Assembly: GCA_015680685.1 (NCBI GenBank)
Contig: MNCI01001451.1
Span: 923,858 to 987,857, forward strand
DNA length: 64,000 nucleotides
Source of the DNA: Gnetum montanum
Lineage: Eukaryota; Streptophyta; Gnetopsida; Gnetales; Gnetaceae
Direction: 5' to 3'
Positions within the stretch are counted from its first letter, which is position 1. Every line of letters starts with the position of its first letter. Both the position numbers and the translations under genes were made by a program. The notes under the pieces are model-generated. The model was not told the DNA's origin. It saw only the letters and a list, made by a program, of their open reading frames with translations, and searched no databases. Below are positions 24,544 to 36,010 of this stretch, in pieces.

Positions 24544-25110
24544 TTAGAGTTGGATGAATGAGTGTTCTGGAAAAGAGCTGCATCTACGCTTCCATATATA
24601 GTAAAGAATGAGGGGCCTAATAACTTTCCAAAGAAACTGAAGGTCAGTAGAGGGGGTGGCTAGAAAGTCAAATAAGATATCCTCATGGGAAAACGTGCAC
24701 AAACGAAAAACTTTAGAAACCCACTCCCATGAAGACTGAGTGAAAGGGTAATGCCAAAAAACGTGGAAAAAATCATCAGGACCTCCACAGAGAGGGCAAT
24801 TAGGGTTTGGAATCCCAAGGTATTCACGGCATTTGCCGATAGGCAGGCCTTGATGCAGGAGGCACCAAAGAAATTGTTTACTTGTTGGAAGAGTTGGAAG
24901 GCTCCAAACTCGTGAAAAGAGAGAGAGCCAAAACTGTTCAGACTCTTCTTTGTGCCATGATCGATTGCATTGATTAACAATCATAGAGGAATCATGCAAC
25001 AATTGAAAGGGCACATGTGGTTTATACGGTAGAAGGTTCGATCCATTAGTCCACTGAAGACCATGGAAGAGACTAGGAACCGAAGCATCATAGTAGCTTT
25101 ATAAGGGATT
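24544..25110 (-). mobile_element. LINE C-terminal fragment with RT zinc-binding domain
   Basis: One open minus frame from about 25110 to 24544 (annotated ATG at 25014 is not a real start). It has FWLSLFSRVWSLPTLPTSKQ and FLWCLLHQGLPIG (family: FLWRLLxxRLPTxxNL), then CPLCGGPDDFFHVFWHYPF, the C-x2-C...H...C/H zinc-binding signature of plant LINE ends, and SSWEWVSKVFRL. It is unusually undamaged for this neighbourhood, so it may be younger than its surroundings. The polymerase half is absent. It sits between two copies of an A-rich repeat (23790-24050 and 25165-25410), as if inserted into or carried with them. Confidence 0.8.
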
Positions 25111-25150
25111 ATGGTGAGTAACAAATACTTCGCACATTGATTGTATGTAA
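25086..25150 (+). repeat. Dispersed repeat copy beside the LINE fragment
   Basis: tcatagtagcttt and ataagggattatggtgag, then taacaaatacttcgcacattgatt, recur at 27181-27262 with a small rearrangement in between. Confidence 0.7.
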
Positions 25151-25164
25151 CTACTCTAAGGTTT

Positions 25165-25410
25165 TCCTTTCATTAAAAAAAACATAAATTCAAAAACTAA
25201 ACAAAAATAGAGATTTATAAAGAAATTGGAAAATATAAATAAATAAAAACGTATTAAAATAGAAAATTATGAAAGAAAAAATTAGAAAATAGACAAAAAA
25301 GGTAAAAAAATTGAAAAAACACTTATAGTTATCAATTAAAGTGGGGTATCTCTCCCAAGATTATGGTCTAAAGAGGAGATACAAAAGATGCAACAAGCAA
25401 CAACGGTGTT
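25165..25410. repeat. A-rich dispersed repeat, copy 3
   Basis: Aligns with 23790-24050 over its full length, including the tail with tatagttatcaattaaagtg and tatctctccc. Confidence 0.6.
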
Positions 25411-25449
25411 GAATGATGAGAGGATTGCAACTTTTTAGGATTCCCTATA

Positions 25450-26010
25450 TGGGTTTATTTGTTGGATGTTGACTAAAATCAATTTTTATGAGTTAGTAGG
25501 ATGGAAAATTTGCAAGGCACTAGATGGGTAGACAACATGCACAAGATAGGGTCCCTTCAAAAGTGTTTGAAGCTTTGTATATTAAAGCACATCATTGGGA
25601 TTCTAATACATGATCTTATCTCTAGGTGTCTAATCTTGATATGCCTTTGATTCTAAAGACTTCATTATGTATTAGTACTATCATCCTATTCTCAATTTTC
25701 ATATTTGGGTTCATTAATCTCTCTTTTTGAGCTAGAGTGTGATCTAATTTAAAATCATAAGAAATGATAAGTATCTAGAGCTATGTTTAAATTAGCGTTT
25801 TAGTAGTTTTTCATACACTAGTTCATAGAGAAAGTAGCCTATAGTAAGCTTCTAAGTTAAGCAATATTCACAAAGGACATTGTTTAATTTATTATTCCAA
25901 TCCTTTCTATATTTACTAATTATTTTTTTAATGATTCTAGTGATATTTCTATTCATCATTTTAGCATGTTCATTGGCTTGGAGGTGATACCGTTTGGGAC
26001 CACCAATGTT
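25450..26010 (-). mobile_element. Ty3/gypsy integrase C-terminal fragment
   Basis: The minus translation, across stops and shifts, follows the end of a gypsy integrase. Near 26000 it has GITSKPMNML (family: NGQAExxNKxL), then YRKDWNNKLNNVL (family: WxxxLxxALWAYR) and FLYELVYEK (family: PYxLVYG). Near 25550 it has LLKGPYLVHVVYPSSAL (family: WxGPYVVxxVxxxGAY). The match is a pattern match only, and catalytic residues are not conserved. Confidence 0.5.
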
Positions 26011-26039
26011 GGGCCTTCGGTTTCATGACTTTAGGATCA

Positions 26040-27180
26040 TGGGAAAACAAAAGTGTTCCTTAAAATAGGGTTTAGGTGCTTGTTAGTCTTTTGGCAACAC
26101 TAAGGCCCAAATACCTTTGAATAAACTCAGTGGTTATGAAACAAACTAAACATGAGTATGTGTTTGCTATTGTAAATGTTGAAATGCTTAGGTTTGTGTA
26201 TGAAACTGTAACTAGCTATCATAAAAGAAATTCAGCAAGCTTTGTCAAATACTATGAGTTATTAAAGATTTCTATTTTGTCAAGCTTAGTCTATATAGTC
26301 CCTATAGTACGCTACTTGAAACACATAAGATTTCACAAAAATGCTTGAGCATAATTCTGACAATCTACTCTTAATTTCCCTCAGAGAGAAAATTCCACAA
26401 GAAAACTAGAAATAGAGAGATTTAAAGAATTTAGAAAGAGAGAGAAAAAAAAAGAGAGCAGATTTGTGTGAATCTCAAATATTTAGGCAAGATAAATTAA
26501 ACATGATGAAACACTTCGTAATAAAGCTATTTCAATTCAGTCTATGTATAACAAATTGTCTAAACCCTCTAAGCTCAACAAGCAATTTCATAAAAGACAA
26601 TCTTATTACACTACCAAAACGTTTTGTAAACAACAAGTACAAGCTTTTGTTTGGCTAGTTAACGGTTGCCAAGAATTGTAAACACTAGAACTAGCAGAAA
26701 AATTTGACAATTTCAAGATTGAAATCCAAGGCAATTAACTTTTTTAAAAAATGAAGCTATTTCAAGCAAGTCAAAGTATCAAAGATTTGCTAAATCCTCT
26801 AGACTTAAACAAGCAATTTCAATAAGACATTATGATTAAATTACTCAAGATGCTTTTCTAAGACAACATAAGCTCTTATATGGAAAATCTAATAAACATC
26901 TAATATTGTGCAAAAACAGAGCTATAAAAATAATCTAGAAAATCCCAAAATTAAATGCCAAGCACAATACTATCTAGACCATTAGCTAAGCAACCAAAAC
27001 AAAATGGGAAGAAAAGAACTCAAAGAAGTAAAACAAAGCAACCTAATTGATGTCTTTAGTAATCCATGCTTTTACAATCTTTAATATTTTTCTAAGTATC
27101 TTTTCTCAAAATTTTCCACACCCTGCCCACCCTACCTGCCCCTCTTTTCCTCTTTCAAAATCCTACCCATCTAGCCCTTT
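26040..27180. other. AT-rich DNA with a diverged tandem duplication
   Basis: No gene recognised. Two related blocks (26513-26625 and 26751-26865) share aagctatttcaa, a ctaaaccctctaa-like tract and aacaagcaatttca, about 238 bp apart. A polypyrimidine-rich stretch occurs near 27120-27180. Confidence 0.45.
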
Positions 27181-27262
27181 TCATAGTAGCTTTGAGTAGT
27201 TACATACATCATAAGGGATTATGGTGAGTAACAAATACCTCGCACATTGATTATGGTGAGTA
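27181..27262 (+). repeat. Dispersed repeat copy with internal duplication
   Basis: It repeats 25086-25150. Here the sub-unit gattatggtgagtaacaaat appears twice in a row, and a 14-bp piece agtagttacataca is the reverse complement of tgtatgtaactact that follows the first copy at 25142. Confidence 0.7.
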
Positions 27263-27599
27263 ACAAATACCTCTTACACCACTTGAGCAGCAGTATCCAA
27301 GGCCCACGGCACTTGAGTGGTGCAATGAGGCCTTGCGTGATTGAGCAACTCGGGGAGATTTAATTTTAACCATTTTAAGAAATTATAACTTCTATAGGAA
27401 GTTATTATAATTAGAGAAATTTATACCATAGTTGGGAAGTGTCCTAACAAAAAATATCCTATGAATTTTTAAAACAATGAAGATAACATTGGCTACAGCA
27501 TATACACTTTTACGTGGAACTTCTTTATTTGTTTGGATTAGTTTATTTGGGGTGGACCCCTTGTGGCCTTTGTATGGGGTGTTTTTGCACTGAGAGTAG

Positions 27600-28030
27600 C
27601 ACTGAATTCCCTCCTTTCTCACGTACTCGTAGCAACGTCCGCAGACCAGAAAGCTGCGCTCGTGTCATGTCATGCGATAAACAGCTCCACATTTGCATTC
27701 AGGCCGACGTTGTCAGCGTAGATCTCGCAGACACGACATTTGTTTGTTAAACTTGTGCACATGCTTACCTTCACCACCTGCAACGCCATTTGTCGTCAAC
27801 TTTGCCAAAACCCTCGGCCATTGCTGCTCACGTCTCATCCACGCTCCGCAAATACCGCGGCAAGCTCACGGTTTTGCTGGTTAGGGTTTCGCTTGTCGCC
27901 ATTCTGGGAAAAAAAATTGGAGAAATGGATTTTGCGCAGGAAGTGTTCGACAGAATGTCTGGAGTAAATGATTTGAATTTGTATAATATCCTAGTCTCGA
28001 ATTTGGTCTGGGGTTTTTGCCCGCAGTTGA
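27600..28030 (+). pseudogene. PPR-like protein remnant
   Basis: Three plus frames together resemble a plant PLS-class pentatricopeptide protein. Near 27600 [17 protein letters not shown] and then KQLHICIQAD (family: GKQLHAHI). After a frame change near 27740 comes FVKLVHML (family: KLVHMY). After another, near 27900, comes GKKIGEMDFAQEVFDRMSG (family: KCGxMxFAxxVFDxM), followed by YNILVSN. PPR proteins bind organellar RNA. Only the start of such a gene is present and it is broken by at least two frameshifts. GC content is higher than in the surrounding TE DNA. An assembly error rather than true decay cannot be excluded. Confidence 0.5.
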
Positions 28031-28199
28031 AATTATTAATGATAATGATAAATGATGAAAATCAACTGTAAATTTTTCTAAAACCATATTTGGTTGCCAT
28101 TTTTGTTTTTGTATTTTTTTTTAAGTACATCAATTTCAGAAATCCCTCATTAAAGTTGTTCCTTCAACATTTTTGGTATCTCTGGCAGAAACACACCTT

Positions 28200-28780
28200 T
28201 CAATTGCTTAAAATTATCCTCGATTTATTTAATATACTGATAAGCTCCTTAAGTTTTTGTGATTTTGTTGCCTTGGCATCTCTTCCATCCAATTTCCAAA
28301 ATAACATCATGAATTTGGACATCATATTCCACATGTATAGAAATCTTTTGATGCCAATCCAAGGACTGTTTTTAATGAGAGCTCTCCTCTCAAGGAGCTG
28401 AACAACATCTTCACCCAAAATTTTCTGGACAAGATGCCATCGGATGCCAAGGAAAAATGAACAAATGTTTAAAAAAATGCATCTTTGTACTCCTATCCAA
28501 TGTTGGCAAAAGCAAAATCAAAGAAATCTACCCTTTCCAAGGCCAGATTCTCTCCTCCACTTATCTCATACTTATGTTTAATGGCCTCAATAGCTTCACT
28601 TTTGTCTTGTTGATTTCCAATATAACTGCCAATAATTTTCAGGGCCAAAGGTACACCTCCAAAGACCTTAAGAATGTACTCTGACTCCGCAGAGCTTATA
28701 CAGTCTGACACTATTTCTGCTCTCATGGTGTTATCTAAATGGCATGCTCCTTTGCAGAGAAGGCACATCAAAAATTTTAT
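28200..28780 (-). pseudogene. NB-ARC (NLR resistance-type) gene remnant
   Basis: The minus frame 28493-28771 carries YILKVFGGVPLALKIIGSYI, the GLPL motif (GGxPLALKxxGS) that ends the ARC1 part of plant NLR proteins. Across a frameshift, 28418-28200 reads GEDVVQLLERRALIKNSPW (family: LLxxRxLI) and a decayed MHD-like region with MWNMMSKFMMLF. The P-loop, kinase-2 and LRRs were not found. Intact NLRs are intracellular immune sensors. This one is a fragment of about 190 codons, lying next to a receptor-kinase gene of the kind that acts in surface immunity. Confidence 0.65.
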
Positions 28781-30770
28781 ATTGGGATTTCCAATGCTTA
28801 GGCCATCTCACACATTTGATTCCCTGGCTGTGGGGAGAGTCTGAGTTTATCACACTGAAAAGGATTTTTAACCAGAGTTTTCTGAGCTCTTCATGAATCA
28901 AAACAGAATTGTACGCCAGTTGTTATTCTAGTTGTATGTCACCCATGCATACCCTTTGGCCGATCGCATAACCTTCTTGAAAAAGTTGCAGTGCTTGGAA
29001 CTGGTGTTTTGCAAGGTGAAAGAATACTAAAAAGATCATTTAATTTAACTTAAAGACGATTTCAGAATGTCTTGAAGGTTTAATGGGATCATCCAAACAT
29101 AAATATGTTACATCTTTCATATGAGTTTGAAACAAATCTTTTTCAATAATGTCAAAAAATGCTTTGTGCCAAGCAAACACAAGACTATGACACTGACCAC
29201 CTTCTGTAACAATCATGGTTTTACAACAAGAAGTTGCAGTACCTCTACCACATTCTTACAATATTCCTCACCAGAATTCTGTAACTTGTAACCAAATCTG
29301 TGCTCTCAAATGGCTTCATATTGAGCAGAATAGAAGCAACAAGATCTCTTTTATTTTTTATTTTTACCAAAATGAATTTAGAAAAGGAAAGTTCCATGTT
29401 TTATTTTATTATGTTCATTTTCATCATCTTCTAATAAAGAAAAATCGGCATTTCTATCACAATTCATGGGTATTCCTTCGCATATTCCTTATGATTGAAT
29501 AACGTATAGACCAAAAACCTATTCCATGAAATGGTTGAAATGTGTCAACAATAATATATAGTAAATTTATTCTCAATCCCTAAGCATTGGATTAACTTAT
29601 TAAATGTAGCACTTGGAAAGTGAGTTTTGTTATCAAAAATTAGGATTAGTATTATAAGAATGAAGTGCTATCCTAGTGGTAATATTCTTGATTTGAAAGC
29701 TCTACATCATAGGTTTGATTTGAAAGCTCTATGGTTTGCTAACTAGACTACCAACCATCTCTTAGCTTGGACTTTTCTTTGTAACTCAACATTGACCTAG
29801 TAAGCATCACCATGAGAAAGTTTAACTCTTTAAACAAATAAGTTAAAAATGATAAACACCAAAGCATGTCATACATTAGAAAATGAAGTTCAAAGCATCC
29901 ATAATAACTATAAGGATAATTGTACATCTTTATTATGTCAGACGGTGAATGTATCTTGGTAATTAGTTTCAAGTGTTGTACATCAATTCCCCTTTCATTG
30001 CATGTTTGTAAATTTTAAAATGTCTACTTAAAAGGAATCCCTTCGAGTTCATGCACTTGTAGGCAAAAAGCTTACTTTTGTCTTACAAGTCAATGTTAAT
30101 CCCTGTAAAAAAAGGAATCAACTACCAGATATATGTACTCCCCTAGTTATAAAAATGCTCAAAAGGCATTATTAACTCTTTTGGAATCTTTAAAAAGCAT
30201 CATGAATACCATCAAGATTCTACATTTACAAAGCTTAAAATATGAATAGTATATTAGAGGAAGATTATACAAACATATGTCCATTACAAGGTGAAACCTA
30301 AAAACATCAAACTAAGTTACTTAGCTAGGAGGGGAAAAAAAAACAATTATTTTATGAGGGGCAATCGCTCTCATAGTAATGAGCAAATGTATTCTCTTTA
30401 AAGAAGTAACAAAGCAGAGTTGTACTTAATACAATTAATTAAGCAACAATCCCAAGCACCTAAAATAAATGCTAATCCCCTACTACCCTTCATTGATTCT
30501 GCTGTAGGTTAAAGTAGCTGCAGGCTTGGTTTCTGATAAAAGCAGTGGTTTGTACATGTAAAACCTATTTTATTTCATTGGAAGATGAAGCAAATGCTGG
30601 AAGTCACCAATATTGTAGACACCTACTGTACAGATACAAGCAACAATGGAATTATCAAAATGAGACAACAACAAAGAGAACCAAGATTAGACAAAGCATT
30701 TTTACAATTTGCAGTTAATGCAGATAAAATTATTGGTGGATTCATCTCTTAAAAGAATACTTACTTGGAA
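28781..30770. other. Region between NLR remnant and receptor kinase
   Basis: Mostly AT-rich. A 63-codon minus frame (about 29213-29022) starts MIVTEGGQCHSLVFAWHKAF and may belong to the upstream part of the NLR remnant, but I do not recognise it. The part from about 30570 to 30770 is probably the 3' untranslated region of the receptor kinase. Confidence 0.35.
30568..30573 (-). terminator. Candidate polyadenylation signal
   Basis: AATAAA on the minus strand about 200 bp downstream of the receptor-kinase stop. Plant signals are loose, so this is only a candidate. Confidence 0.35.
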
Positions 30771-30773
30771 TGA

Positions 30774-33700
30774 CTAATTTGAAGAAAACGTTGAGCTTTC
30801 AGCTTCTACCCTTCTACGGTAAAGAGGGGGTTGTGATTCCACAATATTAATAACTTCTTCCAAGTTTTCTGGCAATATCATTTGATTTTGAAAGTTTCCA
30901 TTAATAGACTGTAGAAACATCTCAACTTCTTTCATGCTAGGCCTCATAGAAGCATTATGGCAAGTGCATCTTAGGCCTATCTTCAAAATGCTTTCCACCA
31001 CTGACATTTCGTCATCTTTGTCCATGGCAATTCCCCCTCCACCTTCATCTGCCATCTTTAAGATACTTTTCAGCATCTCTTTTCTTCCTTCACCGACTCT
31101 CTCTTTCAAAGCCATGGAGATCCACAATGGCAATGTGAGATCTCCTGAAAACATTTCATGTGTAGGGCTCAATCTTGTGATGACTTCCAAAGTAACCACA
31201 CCAAAGCTATATACATCACCTTTGATAGATATTCTCTGCCCAGTTCCATACTCTGTATACATTTCTTGAAACTTAGTGTATGCAACTTGTCATTATAAGA
31301 AAAAAGGAAATTAAAGAAGATTGAAAATGAAAAAGGAATACCTGGTGCAATATAGCCAATAGAACCTTTAAGAGAGGAGGATGTTGTTGGGTCATCAAAA
31401 TGGTCAAGAATGAGGCAAGATATTCCAAAGTCAGAGATCTTGACAGTCATATCTTCATCGAACAATACATTCTCTGGTTTGATGTCACAATGGATCACCT
31501 GAAAATCACAATCATGATGCAAATAGGCAAGTCCTCTGGCTAACTCTGTTAGTACTTTAATTCTCATAGGCAAATTTAAACATGTCAAATGACCATCTTC
31601 TCTGTTGTAAAGAAGAGAATGAAGATTGCCATTACTCATGAAAGGTATTACTAGGGCTTTTAATTCATCAGACCAGACCACAGTAATAATCTTCAAAATG
31701 TTGCGATGCTTTACTTTCCCCAATGCCTGACATTCCTTTTTGAAGCTTTTATCAGTTTCACTATGGTTTGCAGAAGAGAAACATTTTACAGCAACAACCA
31801 TTCCAGAACTTAAGACACCTTGGTAGACCTTTCCATGTCTGCCTTGGCCTAGGAAGTTTGAAGCACTGAAATTGTCTGTGGCCCTTTGAAGTTCTTCCAT
31901 AGATATCTTTAAGAATTTTTCACTTATCCTTGGAATTTCCCCTTTAGATTTTTTGATTCTTCTGAAAATGAATAAGATCCCTGCAACAACCAGCAACAAA
32001 AGACCACCTAGAATGCCAAGCACAATTTTCAGAATAGTGCTTTTCTTAAAGTGAGGGCTGTGTTGCCCGGGAGGAGATATTAGACAAGCTTTGAGGCCAT
32101 AGCATCTTCCGCATAAATTTGGGTTCCCAAGGAATGACCATCTTGTTAATCTTAGCTTTCGGATGGAACTGTTCAGACAAGGGACTTCTGCATCAAAGTT
32201 GTTGTAGGAGAAGTTCAAAAATTTGAGAGCCGAGTGATTAAACAAAGATGCAGGCACGGGTCCGGTAAAATTATTACTAGACAGATCAATGCTCCGTAGC
32301 TGGGTGACCTTCTTCCCAATTGATTGGGAAAGGTTGCCTCCGAAATTATTGAGGGAGAGATTGATTTGGCGGGCATCCAACTAGCTATCCATATAAGATC
32401 CAACGTTTCCAGAAAGCTGGTTGCTTGAAAGATTTATGAACTGTGCCATCTGCAATCCTGCTATATCTGGAGGCACTTCTCCTGTGAAATAATTTGCTGA
32501 CAAATCAAAATGGAATATAATGGTTTTGAGACCAGCAACCTCCGGTGGTATTGGCCCAGACAAATTGTTTGCCGATAGAACAAGGTCTTCAAGAACAGGG
32601 CAGTTTCCCACCTCGGAAGGAATTTTACCTGACAGCCGGTTTCTCCTGAGGTACAGCTTCCGCAGATTGACTAGCTTTTCAATATTGGAAGGGATGGAAC
32701 CTGACAATTCATTTCCATCGAGATAGAGATAGCCAAGTGACTTGTTTAAGAGGGATATCTCAGATGGAATAGTGCCCTGTAATTTGTTCCTTCGAAGACT
32801 GATTGCTTGTACTGACCTGAGATTTGCAATTTGACGAGGAATGGTGCCGCTGAGTACATTATCACCAAGATTAAGCCGTACAAGTGACGATAAGTTACCT
32901 ATGCTGGGAGGGATGTTGCCGGAGATGAAGTTTTGCCGAAGGATCAAAACTTGAAGATTTGGCAAGGAGCTTCCAAAGTGTGGTGGTAACGATCCCATTA
33001 AATGGTTGTAGCTGATATCTATGGTGTTTAAGGAAGAGCAATTGGATAGAGCTATGGCTATTGGAAGAGGCTCTCTGGCTGCCCTCACTCCACTGGTGAA
33101 GTAATTACCCGACAGACTTAAATACGTCAGTTCAGGGAAAAGGGTCCCCAACCACAACGGTAGCGTTCCCGACAATTTGTTATTGCTCAACTCAATGTCC
33201 TGCAAATGCGTGAGATTCCGCCACGACTCTGGGATGTTCCCCGTGAATCCGTTGTAAAATACACCCAACAACTGTAAATTGTTAAAGCTGTCAATCCAGG
33301 GGGGAAGATCACCTTGCAAATTGTTTAGGGATAAATCTAGGTTTGTAAGAGCAGTGAGGTTGCGTAAACAGCGGGGAATGGCTCCATTTAAATTGTTTTG
33401 GTAAAGGTAAAAGTGAACAAGACGGTACAAACTAGCAAGCGAGCATGGAATGAAACCCCTTAAATAATTAGATGCAAGAGCAAGAAAAGTCAAGGAGGCA
33501 GATAGGTTGCCAAGTTCAGCAGGAATGGCGCCGTGAAAGTTGTTCTGGCCAAGGTCAAGCGTTTCAAGTTTATTCAGTGATCCTAACCACGAAGGGACTT
33601 GTCCACCCAACTGATTTTGGTCAACATCGAACAAGTTAACGTCTTGGAATGCTGCAAGAGAGGGAGGAATTTCACCGTTCAAGGAATTTGCACAGACAGC

Positions 33701-34195
33701 AAAAAATTGCAGTGAAGAAAGGTTTCCTAGCTGCTGAGGAATTTCACCATCAAATTCATTCTCACATAGATCCAAGACTTTAAGCCTACGCAGGGTGCTG
33801 AGGGATGACGGGATTGTGCCAGACAAAGTGTTATTAGCAATATCAAGTACGTGCAGGAATGTTAAGTTGGAGATGTGGGGAGACAGGGATCCACGGAATG
33901 TGGCATTTTCTAACACGATCTCTACAACCCGGCCTGGATGTTTTTTGTTGGAGCACCTGATCCCAGTCCAATTGCATGCAGTGGCATCATCAGAATCCCA
34001 ATTCTTTAGAACAGAAAGGGGATCGCTGGTGATGCATTTCTTGAATTCAATCAAAGCTCTCACATCGTTCAAAGCACCCTCTTTGTCAGTCCGTCGTGCA
34101 TGAGCAAAACGGACGAAGAAGAAAAAACAGCATAGCCAAAAAAGATGAAATGAAATGCAGGGAAAAGGGAGGACTCTCACCGAGGACGACGCCAT
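30774..34195 (-). CDS. LRR receptor-like kinase (subfamily XII-like, non-RD), one in-frame TAG
   Basis: Two exons (34195-31342 and 31252-30774) encode 1110 codons plus stop. Order: signal peptide with a Phe/Cys-rich hydrophobic core (residues 1-33), LRRNT with CNWTGIRCS (about 37-85), roughly 22 plant LRRs of the LSGxIP type, a transmembrane helix (about 722-745), and a Ser/Thr kinase with glycine loop GQGRHGKVY, VAVK, HCDIKPEN, DFG and GYIAPEYG. HCD instead of HRD makes it a non-RD kinase, typical of the FLS2/EFR/Xa21 group of pattern receptors, and the single late kinase intron fits too. I chose ATG 34195 (context GGCAATGGCG) over one 17 codons upstream because the signal peptide begins there. 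Codon 605 is TAG, ending the protein inside the last LRRs; everything after stays in frame. It is either a recent pseudogene allele, a sequencing error, or encodes a truncated secreted receptor. Confidence 0.9.
31253..31341 (-). other. Kinase-domain intron, 89 bp
   Basis: Donor CCAG/GTATTCC and acceptor TATACAG/AG. Removing it restores GYIAPEYG across the junction, splitting the Glu codon after its first base. Confidence 0.85.
32381..32383 (-). other. In-frame TAG in the LRR receptor kinase
   Basis: The minus strand reads AGC TAG TTG between two in-frame LRR stretches. One C-to-T change from CAG (Gln), or a change from another one-step codon, would explain it. No other lesion is seen in the gene. 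Confidence 0.9.
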
Positions 34196-34379
34196 TGCCA
34201 CCTTCTGCAACTGTAAATGCCCGACTAATGGTGCAGTCACACTCACTGTTAGAAATGTATGTCGTACGGGGAAAGCTGTGATCGATGGTTGCTATATTCA
34301 AATAGTGTGGAAAGAACCAGGGTGCGGCCACACCTTACGGCGTGACTGCGGCCATTAATTCTGAGTGCTGTCAAATCAA

Positions 34380-34405
34380 TGTTTGTACAATCAATAAATA
34401 TTGTT
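34380..34405 (-). promoter_or_regulatory. Candidate core promoter of the receptor kinase
   Basis: The minus strand has CAATATTTATTGATTGTAC about 195 bp upstream of the ATG. A similar TATTTATTGTGCAAACAT lies at 35088-35106 in a diverged duplicate of this upstream region, so the motif has persisted in both. It is not a canonical TATA box. Confidence 0.3.
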
Positions 34406-34409
34406 TTCT

Positions 34410-35430
34410 TTTTACTTTTTTAAAGTTTTGCACCCGAGGAAATTTACAAAGTTGTATTCGGTGAAAGACCGGAAAAAAACCACCACAGAGCTGGATTGTG
34501 TTAGGTGAAAGATGATGGAAAAATCAACCATACATCAGAAGTCATGGTGAGAGAAAAGAGAATAGAAAAGAAAGAAAAGAAAACGACTTGTAACCTTTGG
34601 TCAAAGAGGCTGTACACTCAATCCAATATAGTTTTATTAATTTTCATGGTAATAAATATATGTGGTTGCGCAATTTCTTTCTTCAACTTTTACAAAATAA
34701 TTTTGAGATTTAGATCTCCAAAACTTCATTGTATCTTTTCAAAGTTATTTTAAGGATATTTAATAATTAACAATATTTAACAATCCATTATCTAGAGATA
34801 TTTTAGCTTTTTCTAATTATTAAAACTTATATCTTAATATTTAATAAAATTATCATATCAGCAATATTATTTCCTATCAAAAAAGATGTTTATTTAATTT
34901 TAGTTTTTGCTTATTTATTGAAAAGATAATTAAAATTTCAAATAATTGAGGGTATTTCAAACTTTCAATTTTCAAAAATTACCTTTTTAAAAATTGTATT
35001 TAATAAATTACCTTTAAAATAAGAAAAATTACAGCCAATGCAGGACGGCCACAGCTGTGACTTGCTGTAGAAGGAACCAGGCCTGGACCCGGACAGTCAT
35101 GTTTGCACAATAAATACTTTTAAACTTATGAACTCCAGCGATTTGAAGGGAGCAATCACCAACGTCCACAAGTGCGAACATGTGGGCTGTAGGACAACGT
35201 GCAGGTGCTGTACGTTTAATTTTAATCTTTCAATTTTCTTGCTTGTTTGTTTGTTGCCCAGATAACTTGTTCTTGGATTATAAATAAAATTTCAAATAAC
35301 TGCCCGTATGTTAACTATTTTCATCCTGTTGTATGAAAATTAATTAAAATTTCAACTAATTGCACGTATGTTAAACTTTCATTATCATTTTAAGTTTAAC
35401 CGTGTAGCAGTGTTCTGATGCCAGTGACCA
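34410..35430. other. AT-rich DNA upstream of the receptor kinase
   Basis: No gene recognised. 35031-35125 resembles 34303-34412 upstream of the kinase (cggccaca, gtgact, aaccagg and the TATTTATTG block), perhaps the promoter remnant of a lost paralogue. Confidence 0.35.
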
Positions 35431-36010
35431 CGGCAAAAACAAATAATAGATGGTCCACTTTCAATACGGCAAACATAAATAATGGATGGTCCACTTTTAA
35501 TTTCCCGTGGAAAACGCATAGACTTGAAAAAAGGTATCATCAACAAGAACAAGACCTCATGGGAGATGCATAAACTTAATGGTTCACTTTCAACAGTAAA
35601 CATAAATAACGAATGGTCCACTTTTAAGGGAGACGCATAACCTTAATAAAAAGTATCATCAACAAGACCTTATGGGATACGCCATAGACTTCTAAATCCA
35701 TGTTGACTCTAAAAATCTTGCCTCACGGAATACTCGATCAACAACGAAGTATCAACGATTCTTTATTTCCAGCATAGACTCACAAGCCCAATCAACGGAG
35801 GAGACCGCATGGACTTACACATCAATCCTTGTTTATTTCCAAAATTTTGCATAAACAATGCGCAATCTGCAAGAGGCAGCATGGACTTGCAAATCCTTCC
35901 TCGTTCATTTTAAAATCTTGCATCCGAACAATAGCCACCCATACCAACAATTCTTTAGAAGAAACTCATATATTTGGAAATCCATGTTAACTTTGAAAAT
36001 CTTGGATTCA
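35430..36010 (+). repeat. Diverged tandem repeat region
   Basis: Units containing aacataaataatggatggtc, cacttttaa, gcatagactt, aagtatcatcaacaag and cctcatgggaga recur at about 120 bp in 35440-35690. From 35690 to 36010 a related theme (catggacttgcaaatcc, aaaatcttgcat) recurs more loosely. No coding content. Confidence 0.55.

Noticed and set aside
24660-24980. 106-codon minus frame
   Set aside because: It overlaps the LINE zinc-domain frame in another phase; the 24544-25110 frame has the family motifs.
34196-34246. Upstream ATG extending the receptor kinase by 17 codons
   Set aside because: The extension precedes the signal peptide and lacks a good start context; ATG 34195 has both.
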